A program made the position numbers and the translations under genes. A model generated the notes under the pieces. That model saw nothing but the letters and a program-made list of their open reading frames with translations, made no database searches and was not told where the DNA came from. A stretch of DNA of 64,000 bases. It comes from an uncultured Porphyromonadaceae bacterium (GTDB taxonomy: Bacteria > Bacteroidota > Bacteroidia > Bacteroidales > Muribaculaceae). This document shows, piece by piece, positions 1 through 7,838 of this stretch. Location of the stretch: the NCBI GenBank assembly GCA_900540205.1, contig UQER01000010.1:1-64000 (forward strand), read 5' to 3'. The stretch's first letter is position 1. Each line of letters begins with the position of its first letter.

Positions 1-24
1 AACAATCCACAAAGGATAAATGCC

Positions 25-50
25 TGAGCATCCGACTGATGCTCATTTTT
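25..50 (+). terminator. Intrinsic terminator of the gene left of the window
   Basis: A 7-bp perfect stem (25-31 with 39-45) has a 7-nt loop and is followed by five T residues. It ends a + strand transcript whose gene lies outside the window. The rest of 51-288 shows no convincing gene and no clear TAnnTTTG promoter. Confidence 0.7.
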
Positions 51-288
51 CATTCACATTTGTTTTTAAACAAGCTCTATATTCCCGCAATGTGAGAAAA
101 GGGTGAGAAAAAGTGAATTTTAGTGCGTCTGTTGCAACAATCTCGGATGTACGAATGTTATTAAGTGTGAGAGAACAATAAAAACTGTTCTTGCCGTTAA
201 CGGCCATGTCGTCCATTTCAAACATGTGTATTTCCCGTCAGGAACGTTATGCCGGTCGTGCTCCGGGAATTTTTAATATCCAGACCAT

Positions 289-645
289 ATGATTCACAAG
301 AAAGTTATTGATGCCATCTATAAGAAATTCAAGTCGCGTCCGGCGTCGCCCGACGAGCTTGATATCCCCCTGCTGTTCGAGAAACTGCCCGAACAGGCGG
401 GGATTGAGATAGATGGTGACAATCTGGTGATTGGGAGTATAGATCAAGGTTCACTTCTGCATTCCATACCTGTGTCGCACATTCATGCGATTATAGATTT
501 TGACGAGGCGGTGGCCGTGGTGCTGCATTCATCCATTATTTTCCTTTCGAAGGAGGACGGCTCGGCTCATGTGCATGTCAAGGATATTTCGGCAGGGCTG
601 TTCGACCGTTTGAAATCCGCAATCAGCCGTCAGGCGGTGCTTTGA
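289..645 (+). CDS. Small cytosolic protein of unknown function
   Basis: The 118-residue product has no signal peptide and no membrane segment. It begins with a basic stretch (MIHKKVIDAIYKKFKSR) and continues into alternating hydrophobic and charged segments that look like a small alpha/beta fold, with a very hydrophobic strand around residues 69-83. I recognise no family or catalytic motif. The start ATG at 289 is the only sensible one. It stands alone: the upstream transcript ends at the terminator near 50 and tRNA-Leu with its own promoter follows. Codon use resembles the neighbouring real genes, which is the main reason for calling it coding. No function can be assigned. Confidence 0.6.
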   Translation: MIHKKVIDAIYKKFKSRPASPDELDIPLLFEKLPEQAGIEIDGDNLVIGSIDQGSLLHSIPVSHIHAIIDFDEAVAVVLHSSIIFLSKEDGSAHVHVKDISAGLFDRLKSAISRQAVL

Positions 646-713
646 TTCCATATAGCGGCATAATTATGCCCGTGGAACGTTCGCAAGTGGCGAGATGCGT
701 TGGCAGAACTTTA

Positions 714-743
714 TTGCGTTTTCAAAAAAATGTAGTAACTTTG
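714..743 (+). promoter_or_regulatory. Bacteroidota-type promoter of tRNA-Leu
   Basis: The -7 element TAACTTTG at 736-743 fits TAnnTTTG exactly, and a -33 TTG at 714-716 is 19 nt upstream. The tRNA begins 24 nt downstream, so the leader is short. Confidence 0.75.
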
Positions 744-766
744 CATGCGGACTGAGTTCCATGCAG

Positions 767-848
767 GCGCAAGTGGCGTAATTGGTAGCCGCGCCAGACT
801 TAGGATCTGGTGACTTCGGTCGTGGGGGTTCGAGTCCCCCCCTGCGCA
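767..848 (+). tRNA. tRNA-Leu (anticodon UAG)
   Basis: The sequence folds as a class II tRNA. The acceptor stem is 767-773 with 841-847, with one A-C mismatch. It is followed by T-GGCG and a D-loop with AATTGGTAG, a five-pair anticodon stem around the loop CTTAGGA (anticodon TAG at 801-803), a long variable arm with a TTCG loop, and a GGGGG/CCCCC T-stem with TTCGAGT. The discriminator base is A848, and CCA is not encoded. The variable arm and the D-arm pattern mark it as leucine. Confidence 0.95.
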
Positions 849-961
849 CAGGTATAAGAATTTAAGTGTACAATCCTTGTCAAGATCTGAACCGATTGGC
901 AAGGATTGTTTGTTTTATCCAACATATAATTACATGACTACATAAAAACATATTGACAGAC

Positions 962-1423
962 ATGGAAACAGGTGAAAAAATCCCCCGGATTCTCGGTATT
1001 GATGCCGAAGGACGCACTGTGAAGGCTTCCGATTTTGAAGGACGCCCGCTGATAATCTATTTCTATCCCAAGGACAACACTCCTGGCTGCACTGCCGAGG
1101 CGTGCTCCATACGCGACGATTACGAACAGCTTACCGCCCGGGGGTATGTCGTTATCGGCATCAGCAAGGATTCTCCGGCTTCGCATCTTAAGTTCATCGC
1201 CAAGCACAATCTGAATTTTATCCTGCTTTCCGATGAATCCACCGAAGTGAACCAGGCCTTCGGCGTATGGCAGAAAAAGAAGATGGCCGGCCGTGAATAT
1301 ATGGGTACAGTGCGCACCACATTCATCACCGATGCAGCTCACAACGTTGTTGCCGTGATTCGCAAGGTCGATACCAAGAATGCCGGCGCCCAGTTGCTCG
1401 AGGTCATCGACAGCCTGAAATAA
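962..1423 (+). CDS. bcp: Bcp/PrxQ-type thiol peroxidase (peroxiredoxin)
   Basis: This cytosolic peroxiredoxin reduces hydrogen peroxide and organic hydroperoxides using thioredoxin-type donors. The 153-residue product has the thioredoxin fold typical of the family. The active site PGCTAEACSIRD carries the peroxidatic Cys43 and, five residues on, the resolving Cys48, the Bcp alpha2-type arrangement. A conserved FYPKDNTPGC lead-in and a GTVRTTFITD strand also fit. An upstream in-frame TTG at 953 exists, but the ATG at 962 matches the family N-terminus better. The gene is monocistronic, between tRNA-Leu and a hairpin terminator. It likely serves oxidative defence in an anaerobe exposed to oxygen. 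Confidence 0.93.
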   Translation: METGEKIPRILGIDAEGRTVKASDFEGRPLIIYFYPKDNTPGCTAEACSIRDDYEQLTARGYVVIGISKDSPASHLKFIAKHNLNFILLSDESTEVNQAFGVWQKKKMAGREYMGTVRTTFITDAAHNVVAVIRKVDTKNAGAQLLEVIDSLK

Positions 1424-1474
1424 TAACCAGTCGCCATATGGCGATTCTTGCGATTCTGCATTGTGAAATGACAT

Positions 1475-1505
1475 GGAGGTGCCTGCATGGGGGCACCTTC
1501 ATTTT
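1475..1505 (+). terminator. Intrinsic terminator after bcp
   Basis: The stem AGGTGCC (1477-1483) pairs with GGCACCT (1492-1498), flanked by weaker pairs, and is followed by ATTTT. It separates bcp from the arabinose locus. Confidence 0.6.
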
Positions 1506-1602
1506 AGTACCTGGCGGCTGGATTTATAATGGGTTTAAAAACAGTTGGTTGATGTATAAGTGTAAAAAATACACTTTTATGCTGAAAAACATGTTTATTT
1601 AT

Positions 1603-1633
1603 TTTGTGCTGCCGAAAAAGGATGCTAACTTTA
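1603..1633 (+). promoter_or_regulatory. Promoter of the arabinose locus
   Basis: TTTG at 1603-1606 and TAACTTTA at 1626-1633 match the Bacteroidota -33/-7 pair with a 19-nt spacer and one mismatch in the last base of the -7 element. The first gene starts at 1766, leaving a leader of roughly 125 nt that contains two small inverted repeats. Confidence 0.6.
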
Positions 1634-1660
1634 CACCGCTTTAAGTGGGATGCCATGGAT

Positions 1661-1721
1661 ACTGCCTATGCAGTGATATTGCCGGTCATTTAGCGCTTGC
1701 AAAATCCATGAATACACATGG
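1661..1721. promoter_or_regulatory. Two inverted repeats, candidate operator(s)
   Basis: ACTGC-CTAT-GCAGT (1661-1674) and CCATG-N6-CATGG (1706-1721) both lie downstream of the predicted start site and upstream of the first arabinose gene. An operator for the AraR encoded three genes downstream would be expected here. I do not know the AraR consensus well enough to match it, so this is only a candidate. Confidence 0.3.
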
Positions 1722-1765
1722 AAATCGGAAAAATAATTTTAAGCTTAATATAATTTTTTGCAACC

Positions 1766-2929
1766 ATGAAAAAGTTTTTGATGCTACCTGCATTGGCCTG
1801 CGCCCTGGCTGGCTTTGTTGCATGTAACAATGGCACCAAAGAGGTGAAACTCACCGCATCGGGGCTCGACCCGGAAAACTTTAAAGCCGAATACAACGGC
1901 GATTCTACAGCATTATACACGCTTACCAACGCCAACGGCATGGAAGTGTGCATCACTAATTTTGGCGGCCGCATCGTGTCGGTGACAGTGCCCGACCGTG
2001 AAGGCCGTTTGCGCGATGTCGTGCTCGGCTTCGACAGCGTGCAGGCCTATTTCCCTGAAGTCAATCAGTCGGATTTCGGCTCTACTGTCGGCCGCTATGC
2101 CAACCGCATCAATCAGGGAGAGTTCATCCTTGACAGCGACACATTCCGCCTCCCCAAAAACAATTTCGGACACTGCCTGCACGGCGGCACGGATATGGGC
2201 ACCCGCGGATGGCAATATCGCGTGTACAAGGTGAGCGAGGCCACCGATACATCGCTTACGCTTACACTTAACGATGCTGACGGCAACAACGGCTTCCCCG
2301 GCACTGTCGACGCTACAGTGAAGTTCATACTCACGCCCGACAATGCCATCGACATTGCATACACGGCTACTACCGACAAGCCCACCATCATCAACATGAC
2401 CAACCACTCGTACTTCAATCTTTCGGGCGACCTCACTGCTCCTGTCACCGACGATGTGCTCTGGGTGGATGCCGACAACTATACCCCTGTCGACAGCACG
2501 TTCATGACCACCGGCGAGATAGCCACCGTTGAAGGCACACCCTTCGATTTCCGCACGGCCAAACCGGTAGGGCAGGACATAAATGCCGAAAACGAGCAGA
2601 TTCACAACGGCAACGGTTATGACCACAACTGGGTGCTCAACACCGCCGGCGACGTTACCAAGCCGGCCGTAAGGCTGGTAAGCCCCGCGTCGGGCATCCA
2701 GCTTGAGGTGTTCACCAACGAACCGGGCATCCAGATCTATTCAGGCAACTTCCTTGACGGAACTGTTACCGGCAAGTCGGGCATAGTCTACAATCAGCGT
2801 GCCGGTCTGTGTCTGGAGACTCAGCATTATCCGGATTCGCCCAACAAACCCCAGTGGCCGTCGGTGGTGCTCCGTCCCGGCGAAACCTACAATTCGCAGT
2901 GCATCTATAAATTCTCCGTAGCAGAATAA
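1766..2929 (+). CDS. galM: Aldose 1-epimerase (mutarotase), lipoprotein
   Basis: The enzyme interconverts alpha and beta anomers of aldoses such as galactose, glucose and arabinose. The 387-residue product begins with a lipoprotein signal (GFVAC, Cys about residue 20), so it is exported and lipid-anchored, unlike the cytosolic E. coli enzyme. The GalM fold follows: an NFGGRIVS strand, the substrate-binding GHCLHGG, the catalytic His214 in NMTNHSYFNLSG and the catalytic Glu351 in GLCLETQHYPDSPN. It is the first gene of the locus, 36 nt ahead of the symporter. This position suggests it supplies the transported anomer of arabinose or galactose in the periplasm. Confidence 0.93.
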   Translation: MKKFLMLPALACALAGFVACNNGTKEVKLTASGLDPENFKAEYNGDSTALYTLTNANGMEVCITNFGGRIVSVTVPDREGRLRDVVLGFDSVQAYFPEVNQSDFGSTVGRYANRINQGEFILDSDTFRLPKNNFGHCLHGGTDMGTRGWQYRVYKVSEATDTSLTLTLNDADGNNGFPGTVDATVKFILTPDNAIDIAYTATTDKPTIINMTNHSYFNLSGDLTAPVTDDVLWVDADNYTPVDSTFMTTGEIATVEGTPFDFRTAKPVGQDINAENEQIHNGNGYDHNWVLNTAGDVTKPAVRLVSPASGIQLEVFTNEPGIQIYSGNFLDGTVTGKSGIVYNQRAGLCLETQHYPDSPNKPQWPSVVLRPGETYNSQCIYKFSVAE

Positions 2930-2965
2930 TCAATCGTATCATAATCCTTAACCTAAAATTTAATC

Positions 2966-4651
2966 ATGCAATTACTTGACTGGATTGTCATTGCCATCTT
3001 TTTTGTTGCCCTGATCGGCATCATCTGGTGGGTAATGCGCCAAAAACAGAACAATGCCGCCGACTACTTCCTCGGCGGTAAGGATGCAACATGGATTGCC
3101 ATCGGTGCATCTATTTTCGCTTCGAACATCGGTTCGGAGCACCTCATCGGTCTTGCCGGTTCCGGTGCCTCATCCGGAATGGCAATGGCTCACTGGGAAA
3201 TCCAGGGATGGATGATTCTTATTCTCGGCTGGGTGTTCGTGCCGTTCTATACACGTTCCATGGTCTACACCATGCCTGAGTTCCTTGAAAAACGATTCAA
3301 TCCCCAGTCACGTACAATCCTCGCCACCATCTCGCTCATCAGCTATGTGCTGACGAAGGTAGCAGTGACGGTATATGCCGGCGGTCTGGTGTTCCAGCAG
3401 GTTTTTGGAATCGATGAGCTCTGGGGCATCGACTTCTTCTGGATTGCAGCCGTGGGGCTTGTGCTTATCACGGCGCTCTACACCATTTTCGGCGGTATGA
3501 AATCCGTGCTCTACACATCTGTGCTTCAGACACCCATTCTGCTTCTCGGTTCGCTCATTATCCTTGTTCTCGGTCTGCGTGAACTGGGCGGCTGGGATGA
3601 AATGATGCGCATCTGCTCGGCTGTGAAAGTGAACGAGTACGGCGACACCATGACCAACCTTATACGCAGCAATTCCGATCCCCAGTATCCCTGGCTCGGC
3701 GCCCTTATCGGCTCGGCCGTGATCGGTTTCTGGTACTGGTGTACCGACCAGTTCATCGTGCAGCGCGTACTCTCCGGAAAGAATGAAAAAGAGAGCCGCC
3801 GAGGCACCATTTTCGGCGCATACCTCAAGCTGCTCCCCGTATTCCTGTTCCTCATTCCCGGTATGATTGCCTTCGCTCTTCATCAGAATCTGGGCGACTT
3901 TCTCCCCATGCTTCCCAACGGCAACCCCAACTCTGACGCTGCATTCCCCACTCTTGTGGCCAAGCTGCTCCCCGCCGGTGTGAAGGGTCTGATTGTTTGC
4001 GGTATCCTTGCAGCGCTCATGAGCTCGCTTGCGTCGCTGTTCAACTCTTCGGCCGCACTGTTCACCATCGACTTCTATCAGCGCATCCGTCCCAAGACCG
4101 ATCCCAAGAAACTTGTCCGCATCGGTCAGGTAGCCACTGTAGTTATCGTGGTTCTCGGCATCCTTTGGATTCCCGTTATGCGTTCTGTTGGCGATGTGCT
4201 CTATCTCTACCTGCAGGATGTTCAGTCGGTGCTCGCTCCTGGCATCGCTGCCGCCTTCCTCATCGGTATTCTCTGGAAACGTGCTTCCGCTCTCGGCGGC
4301 ATGTGGGCGCTTCTGTCCGGCCTGATTGTCGGCCTGACACGCCTTGGCGCAAAAATCTACTATAGCAATGCCGAAATCGGCGGAACGGACCCCAGCCTGT
4401 TCCAGCAGATTTTCTTCGATTGCAACTGGCTCTTCTTCTGCGGCTGGATGCTCGTCTTCTGCCTTGCAGTTGGCGTGATTGTGTCGCTCTGCACAAAGGC
4501 TCCGGAGTCGGCCAAGATCCAGGGTCTGGTGTTCGGCACCTCAACTCCCGAGCAGCGTGCCGCCACCCGCGCAAGCTGGAATCATTGGGATATCATCCAC
4601 TCGGTTATCATCCTCGGTATAACCGTAGCGTTCTATATCTATTTCTGGTAA
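2966..4651 (+). CDS. Sodium/solute symporter (SSS family), probable arabinose importer
   Basis: This inner-membrane sodium-coupled sugar symporter has 561 residues and about 14 hydrophobic helices, as in SglT-type transporters. The family signature is visible: an unwound first core helix region (GASIFASNIGSEHLIGLAG), a GG-x-YTVxY-like segment, and ALMSSLASLFNSSAALFTIDFY near residues 351-372, which contains the sodium-site serines. The gene lies between the mutarotase and the arabinose regulator and just upstream of araD and araA, so arabinose is the likely substrate. Galactose or another pentose cannot be excluded from sequence. Confidence 0.88.
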   Translation: MQLLDWIVIAIFFVALIGIIWWVMRQKQNNAADYFLGGKDATWIAIGASIFASNIGSEHLIGLAGSGASSGMAMAHWEIQGWMILILGWVFVPFYTRSMVYTMPEFLEKRFNPQSRTILATISLISYVLTKVAVTVYAGGLVFQQVFGIDELWGIDFFWIAAVGLVLITALYTIFGGMKSVLYTSVLQTPILLLGSLIILVLGLRELGGWDEMMRICSAVKVNEYGDTMTNLIRSNSDPQYPWLGALIGSAVIGFWYWCTDQFIVQRVLSGKNEKESRRGTIFGAYLKLLPVFLFLIPGMIAFALHQNLGDFLPMLPNGNPNSDAAFPTLVAKLLPAGVKGLIVCGILAALMSSLASLFNSSAALFTIDFYQRIRPKTDPKKLVRIGQVATVVIVVLGILWIPVMRSVGDVLYLYLQDVQSVLAPGIAAAFLIGILWKRASALGGMWALLSGLIVGLTRLGAKIYYSNAEIGGTDPSLFQQIFFDCNWLFFCGWMLVFCLAVGVIVSLCTKAPESAKIQGLVFGTSTPEQRAATRASWNHWDIIHSVIILGITVAFYIYFW

Positions 4652-4662
4652 AAATCTATGAT

Positions 4663-4711
4663 GCATCCCGTCGGGGCGTCTCAACGTTCTTGCCTGCCAC
4701 TGGCGGGATGC
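4663..4711 (+). promoter_or_regulatory. Intercistronic hairpin ahead of the regulator gene
   Basis: GCATCCCG (4663-4670) is exactly complementary to CGGGATGC (4704-4711), with a 33-nt loop. It lies in the 141-nt gap between the symporter and araR genes. There is no T tract, so it looks more like an RNA-processing or stability element than a terminator. Confidence 0.35.
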
Positions 4712-4792
4712 TGTACCATAGACTCTAACAACAGTGTTCTTCCCGTAGCCGCATACTGAGCCGACTGCGGATCAATAGTATCGAATCTGATA

Positions 4793-5470
4793 ATGTCACA
4801 ACACTATTCACAATACGCGCGGCATTATGTGGCCGTTGACTGTGTGGTTTTCGGAATCAACGACGGACGGCTGTGTCTGTTGCTTACCAAACGTAGTTTT
4901 GCCCCTGAAAAGGGCAAATGGTCGCTCATGGGTGGATTTGTCGGTGAGGAGGAAAGTGTCGACGCGGCCGCACAGCGGGTGCTTACTGACCTTACCGGTC
5001 TGAAAGATGTGTACATGTGGCAGGTTGGAGCTTTCGGAGAAGTGGACCGCGACCCCGGCGAGCGCGTGATTTCCGTGGCCTATGGCGCATTGATAAATAT
5101 CGATGAATGTGTGCTTGGCCAGACCTCGTCGCACAACGGCAGCTGGATTCCGCTCGACGAGCTCCCCCCGCTTGGATTCGACCACCCTCAGATGATTGAG
5201 AAGGCGCGTAACCTTGTGAAACTTAAATTCGCCACGGAGCCGGTGGCGTTCAATCTGCTGCCGGCATTCTTCACCTTGTCGCAGCTTCAGTCGCTTTACG
5301 AGACAGTGTTCGACGAGGAGATTGATAAGAGGAATTTCCGCAAACGTGTGGGCGAATTGCCTTGCATCGTGCCTACCGACATGATTGACAAGCGCTGTTC
5401 ACGCCGAGGTGCGCGTCTGCACACCTTCGATGTCGAAGTGTATTCCGTAAATCCGAAATTTAAAATCTGA
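4793..5470 (+). CDS. araR: Nudix-fold transcriptional regulator of arabinose use (AraR type)
   Basis: The product closely resembles the Bacteroides AraR family (BT0354 as I recall it), in which a Nudix domain senses L-arabinose and a C-terminal winged helix binds DNA. The Nudix domain covers about residues 10-150. Its box (about 47-70) keeps the spacing but has lost the catalytic glutamates: the REUXEE core reads RVLTDL, with Val63, Asp66 and Leu67. It should therefore sense rather than hydrolyse. The C-terminal half contains FTLSQLQSLYE and DKRNFRKRV, the winged-helix segments typical of NrtR-like regulators. The gene sits inside the operon, after a 141-nt gap and 19 nt before araD. Confidence 0.9.
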   Translation: MSQHYSQYARHYVAVDCVVFGINDGRLCLLLTKRSFAPEKGKWSLMGGFVGEEESVDAAAQRVLTDLTGLKDVYMWQVGAFGEVDRDPGERVISVAYGALINIDECVLGQTSSHNGSWIPLDELPPLGFDHPQMIEKARNLVKLKFATEPVAFNLLPAFFTLSQLQSLYETVFDEEIDKRNFRKRVGELPCIVPTDMIDKRCSRRGARLHTFDVEVYSVNPKFKI

Positions 5471-5489
5471 CAATATCTAACAGCTGCAT

Positions 5490-6188
5490 ATGCTTGAACA
5501 ATTAAAACAAGAGGTATATAAAGCGAATATGGATCTGGTCCGCTACGGATTGGTCATATTCACATGGGGCAACGTCAGCGGCATTGACCGCGAACGCGGA
5601 CTTGTAGTAATCAAGCCCAGCGGCGTGGACTATGAGACCATGCGCCCCGAAGATATGGTTGTGGTCGACCTCAACACCGGCAAGGTGGTGGAAGGCGATC
5701 TTCGTCCGTCGTCCGACACACCCACCCATCTGGCGCTCTATCGCGCATGGCCCGAAATCGGCGGGGTGGTGCACACTCATTCCACCTACGCTACAGCATG
5801 GGCCGAGGCCGGCATCGATCTGCCCAACATCGGCACCACACATGCCGACTATTTCCATAACGCCATCCCCTGCACCGCCGACATGACCGAAGCAGAGGTG
5901 AAAGGCGAATATGAGCTGGAGACCGGCAACGTCATCATTGCCCGTTTCGCCAAGGACGGCATCAATCCCGTGCATACCCCCGGAGTGCTTGTCAAGAACC
6001 ACGGACCCTTCAGCTGGGGCAAGGACCCCCACGAGGCCGTTCACAACGCCGTGGTGATGGAACAGGTGGCCAAGATGGCTTTCGTGGCCTACAGTGTCAA
6101 CCCCCGCCTTACTATGACCCCGCTGCTCATCGAGAAACACTTCTCGCGCAAGCATGGTCCGAATGCCTACTATGGCCAGAAAAAATAA
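5490..6188 (+). CDS. araD: L-ribulose-5-phosphate 4-epimerase
   Basis: The enzyme converts L-ribulose 5-phosphate to D-xylulose 5-phosphate, the last step of arabinose entry into the pentose phosphate pathway. It is a cytosolic class II aldolase-fold protein of 232 residues, the usual length. The zinc-binding HTH motif is in GGVVHTHSTYATAW (about residues 92-98) and the third zinc His is in VLVKNHGPFSWG (about residue 171). GNVSG near residue 29 and KPSGVDY near residue 44 form the phosphate site. The start ATG at 5490 is 19 nt after araR, and araA follows 33 nt later, so the genes are almost certainly cotranscribed. Confidence 0.96.
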   Translation: MLEQLKQEVYKANMDLVRYGLVIFTWGNVSGIDRERGLVVIKPSGVDYETMRPEDMVVVDLNTGKVVEGDLRPSSDTPTHLALYRAWPEIGGVVHTHSTYATAWAEAGIDLPNIGTTHADYFHNAIPCTADMTEAEVKGEYELETGNVIIARFAKDGINPVHTPGVLVKNHGPFSWGKDPHEAVHNAVVMEQVAKMAFVAYSVNPRLTMTPLLIEKHFSRKHGPNAYYGQKK

Positions 6189-6221
6189 GTAAACAAATAT
6201 CAACAATATAACTTCTTACCT

Positions 6222-7763
6222 ATGAATGCATTTGAAAACTATGAGGTGTGGTGGATCACCGGCGCCCAGCTTCTTTATGGCGGCGACGCCGTTGTGAAAG
6301 TGGATTCCCACTCGAAACAGATGGTGGATGGCCTCAACAATTCCGGCAATCTCCCTGTAAAAGTTGTATATAAAGGCACCGCCAACTCGTCGCGCGAAGT
6401 GACCGAGCTGATGAAGGCTGCCAACAACAGCGAGAAATGTGTGGGCGTGATTACATGGATGCACACATTCTCACCCGCTAAAATGTGGATTCACGGCCTG
6501 CAGCAGCTCACAAAGCCGTTGCTGCATTTCCACACACAGTTCAATGCCGAGATACCCTGGAATGAAATCGACATGGACTTCATGAACCTCAACCAGAGCG
6601 CTCACGGCGACCGCGAGTTCGGCCATATCTGCGCCCGCATGCGTCTGCGCCGCAAGGTTGTTGTCGGCCACTGGACAGATCCCGAGGCTCAGAAGAAAAT
6701 TGCCGTATGGGAGCGCGTTGCCGCAGCATGGGCAGATTCGCAGGATATGCTCATTCTCCGATTCGGCGACCAGATGAACAACGTTGCCGTTACCGACGGC
6801 GACAAGGTCGAGGCCGAACAGCGTCTTGGCTATCACGTGGACTACACCCCCGTGTCGGAACTGATGGAATATTTCAAGAAAGTGGCCGATGCAGATGTTG
6901 ACGAGCTTGTGGCCACCTACTTCAAGGAATATGCCCACGATGCCGCCCTTGAGGACAGGAACACAGAGGAATATAAGAAGGTATGGAATGCTGCCAAGGC
7001 CGAACTGGCACTGCGCGCAATCCTCACTGCCAAAGGTGCAAAGGGCTTCACAACCAACTTCGACGACCTCGGCACACAGGATATCAACGACCCGAAATTT
7101 GTGGGCTTCGACCAGATTCCCGGCCTTGCTTCGCAGCGCCTGATGGCCGACGGCTATGGCTTCGGTGCCGAAGGCGACTGGAAATCGGCCGCTCTCTACC
7201 GCACCGTATGGTTCATGAGCCAGGGTCTGCCCAAGGGCTGCTCGTTCCTGGAGGACTACACCCTTAATTTCAACGGCAAGGACAGCTCCATCCTTCAGGC
7301 CCACATGCTTGAGGTTTGCCCGCTCATCGCAGCAGAGCGTCCGCGCCTCGAAGTTCATTTCCTTGGCATCGGCATCCGCAAGAGCCTGACCGCACGTCTG
7401 GTGTTCACCTCGAAACCCGACAATGGCGTTACAGCCACTGTGGTTGACCTCGGCAACCGCTTCCGCCTGATTGTGAACGATGTGAAGTGCATCGAATCGA
7501 AGGCTATGCCCAAACTCCCCGTTGCATCGGCTCTGTGGATTCCGCAGCCCAACTTCGAAGTTGGCGCAGGTGCATGGATTCTGGCAGGCGGCACACACCA
7601 CAGCTGCTTCAGCTACGACCTCACACCCGAATACTGGGAGGATTACGCTGAAATCGCCGGTATCGAGATGCTCCACATCGATGCAAACACCACAATCCCC
7701 GAGTTCAAGAACACAATGCGCTGGAACGAGGTGTACTATCTCCTCAACAAGTCGCTTTGCTGA
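6222..7763 (+). CDS. araA: L-arabinose isomerase
   Basis: The enzyme isomerises L-arabinose to L-ribulose in the cytosol using Mn2+. The 513-residue length is typical. The four metal ligands are present with the spacing of the E. coli enzyme: Glu317 (GAEGDW), Glu344 (FLEDY), His361 (AHMLEVCP) and a histidine of the THHS pair at 459-460. The opening EVWWITGAQLLYGG and the WMHTFSPAKMWI segment are hallmark family sequences. It follows araD by 33 nt and is separated from araB by a strong hairpin, which may lower kinase expression relative to the isomerase. Confidence 0.97.
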   Translation: MNAFENYEVWWITGAQLLYGGDAVVKVDSHSKQMVDGLNNSGNLPVKVVYKGTANSSREVTELMKAANNSEKCVGVITWMHTFSPAKMWIHGLQQLTKPLLHFHTQFNAEIPWNEIDMDFMNLNQSAHGDREFGHICARMRLRRKVVVGHWTDPEAQKKIAVWERVAAAWADSQDMLILRFGDQMNNVAVTDGDKVEAEQRLGYHVDYTPVSELMEYFKKVADADVDELVATYFKEYAHDAALEDRNTEEYKKVWNAAKAELALRAILTAKGAKGFTTNFDDLGTQDINDPKFVGFDQIPGLASQRLMADGYGFGAEGDWKSAALYRTVWFMSQGLPKGCSFLEDYTLNFNGKDSSILQAHMLEVCPLIAAERPRLEVHFLGIGIRKSLTARLVFTSKPDNGVTATVVDLGNRFRLIVNDVKCIESKAMPKLPVASALWIPQPNFEVGAGAWILAGGTHHSCFSYDLTPEYWEDYAEIAGIEMLHIDANTTIPEFKNTMRWNEVYYLLNKSLC

Positions 7764-7782
7764 TTTAACCTAACCAACATTT

Positions 7783-7821
7783 GAAAAAGCGCCCTCCGGC
7801 TCTTGGCAAGGGCGCTTTTTC
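7783..7821 (+). terminator. Intrinsic terminator/attenuator between araA and araB
   Basis: A perfect 12-bp stem pairs GAAAAAGCGCCC (7783-7794) with GGGCGCTTTTTC (7810-7821) around a 15-nt loop. The 3' arm carries a run of five T, and the 5' arm carries the matching A run, so it could work in both directions. It stands 19 nt after the araA stop and 17 nt before the araB ATG, inside what is otherwise one operon. Confidence 0.75.
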
Positions 7822-7838
7822 AGTTTCACATTTCTATT

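Noticed and set aside
43..225. 60-codon open frame on the - strand near the left edge
   Set aside because: It overlaps the terminator hairpin at 25-50, has no signal, motif or promoter, and its length is within chance.
7803..7838. TTG start extending AraB by 12 residues
   Set aside because: The codons would lie in the terminator hairpin between araA and araB; ATG 7839 matches the family start.
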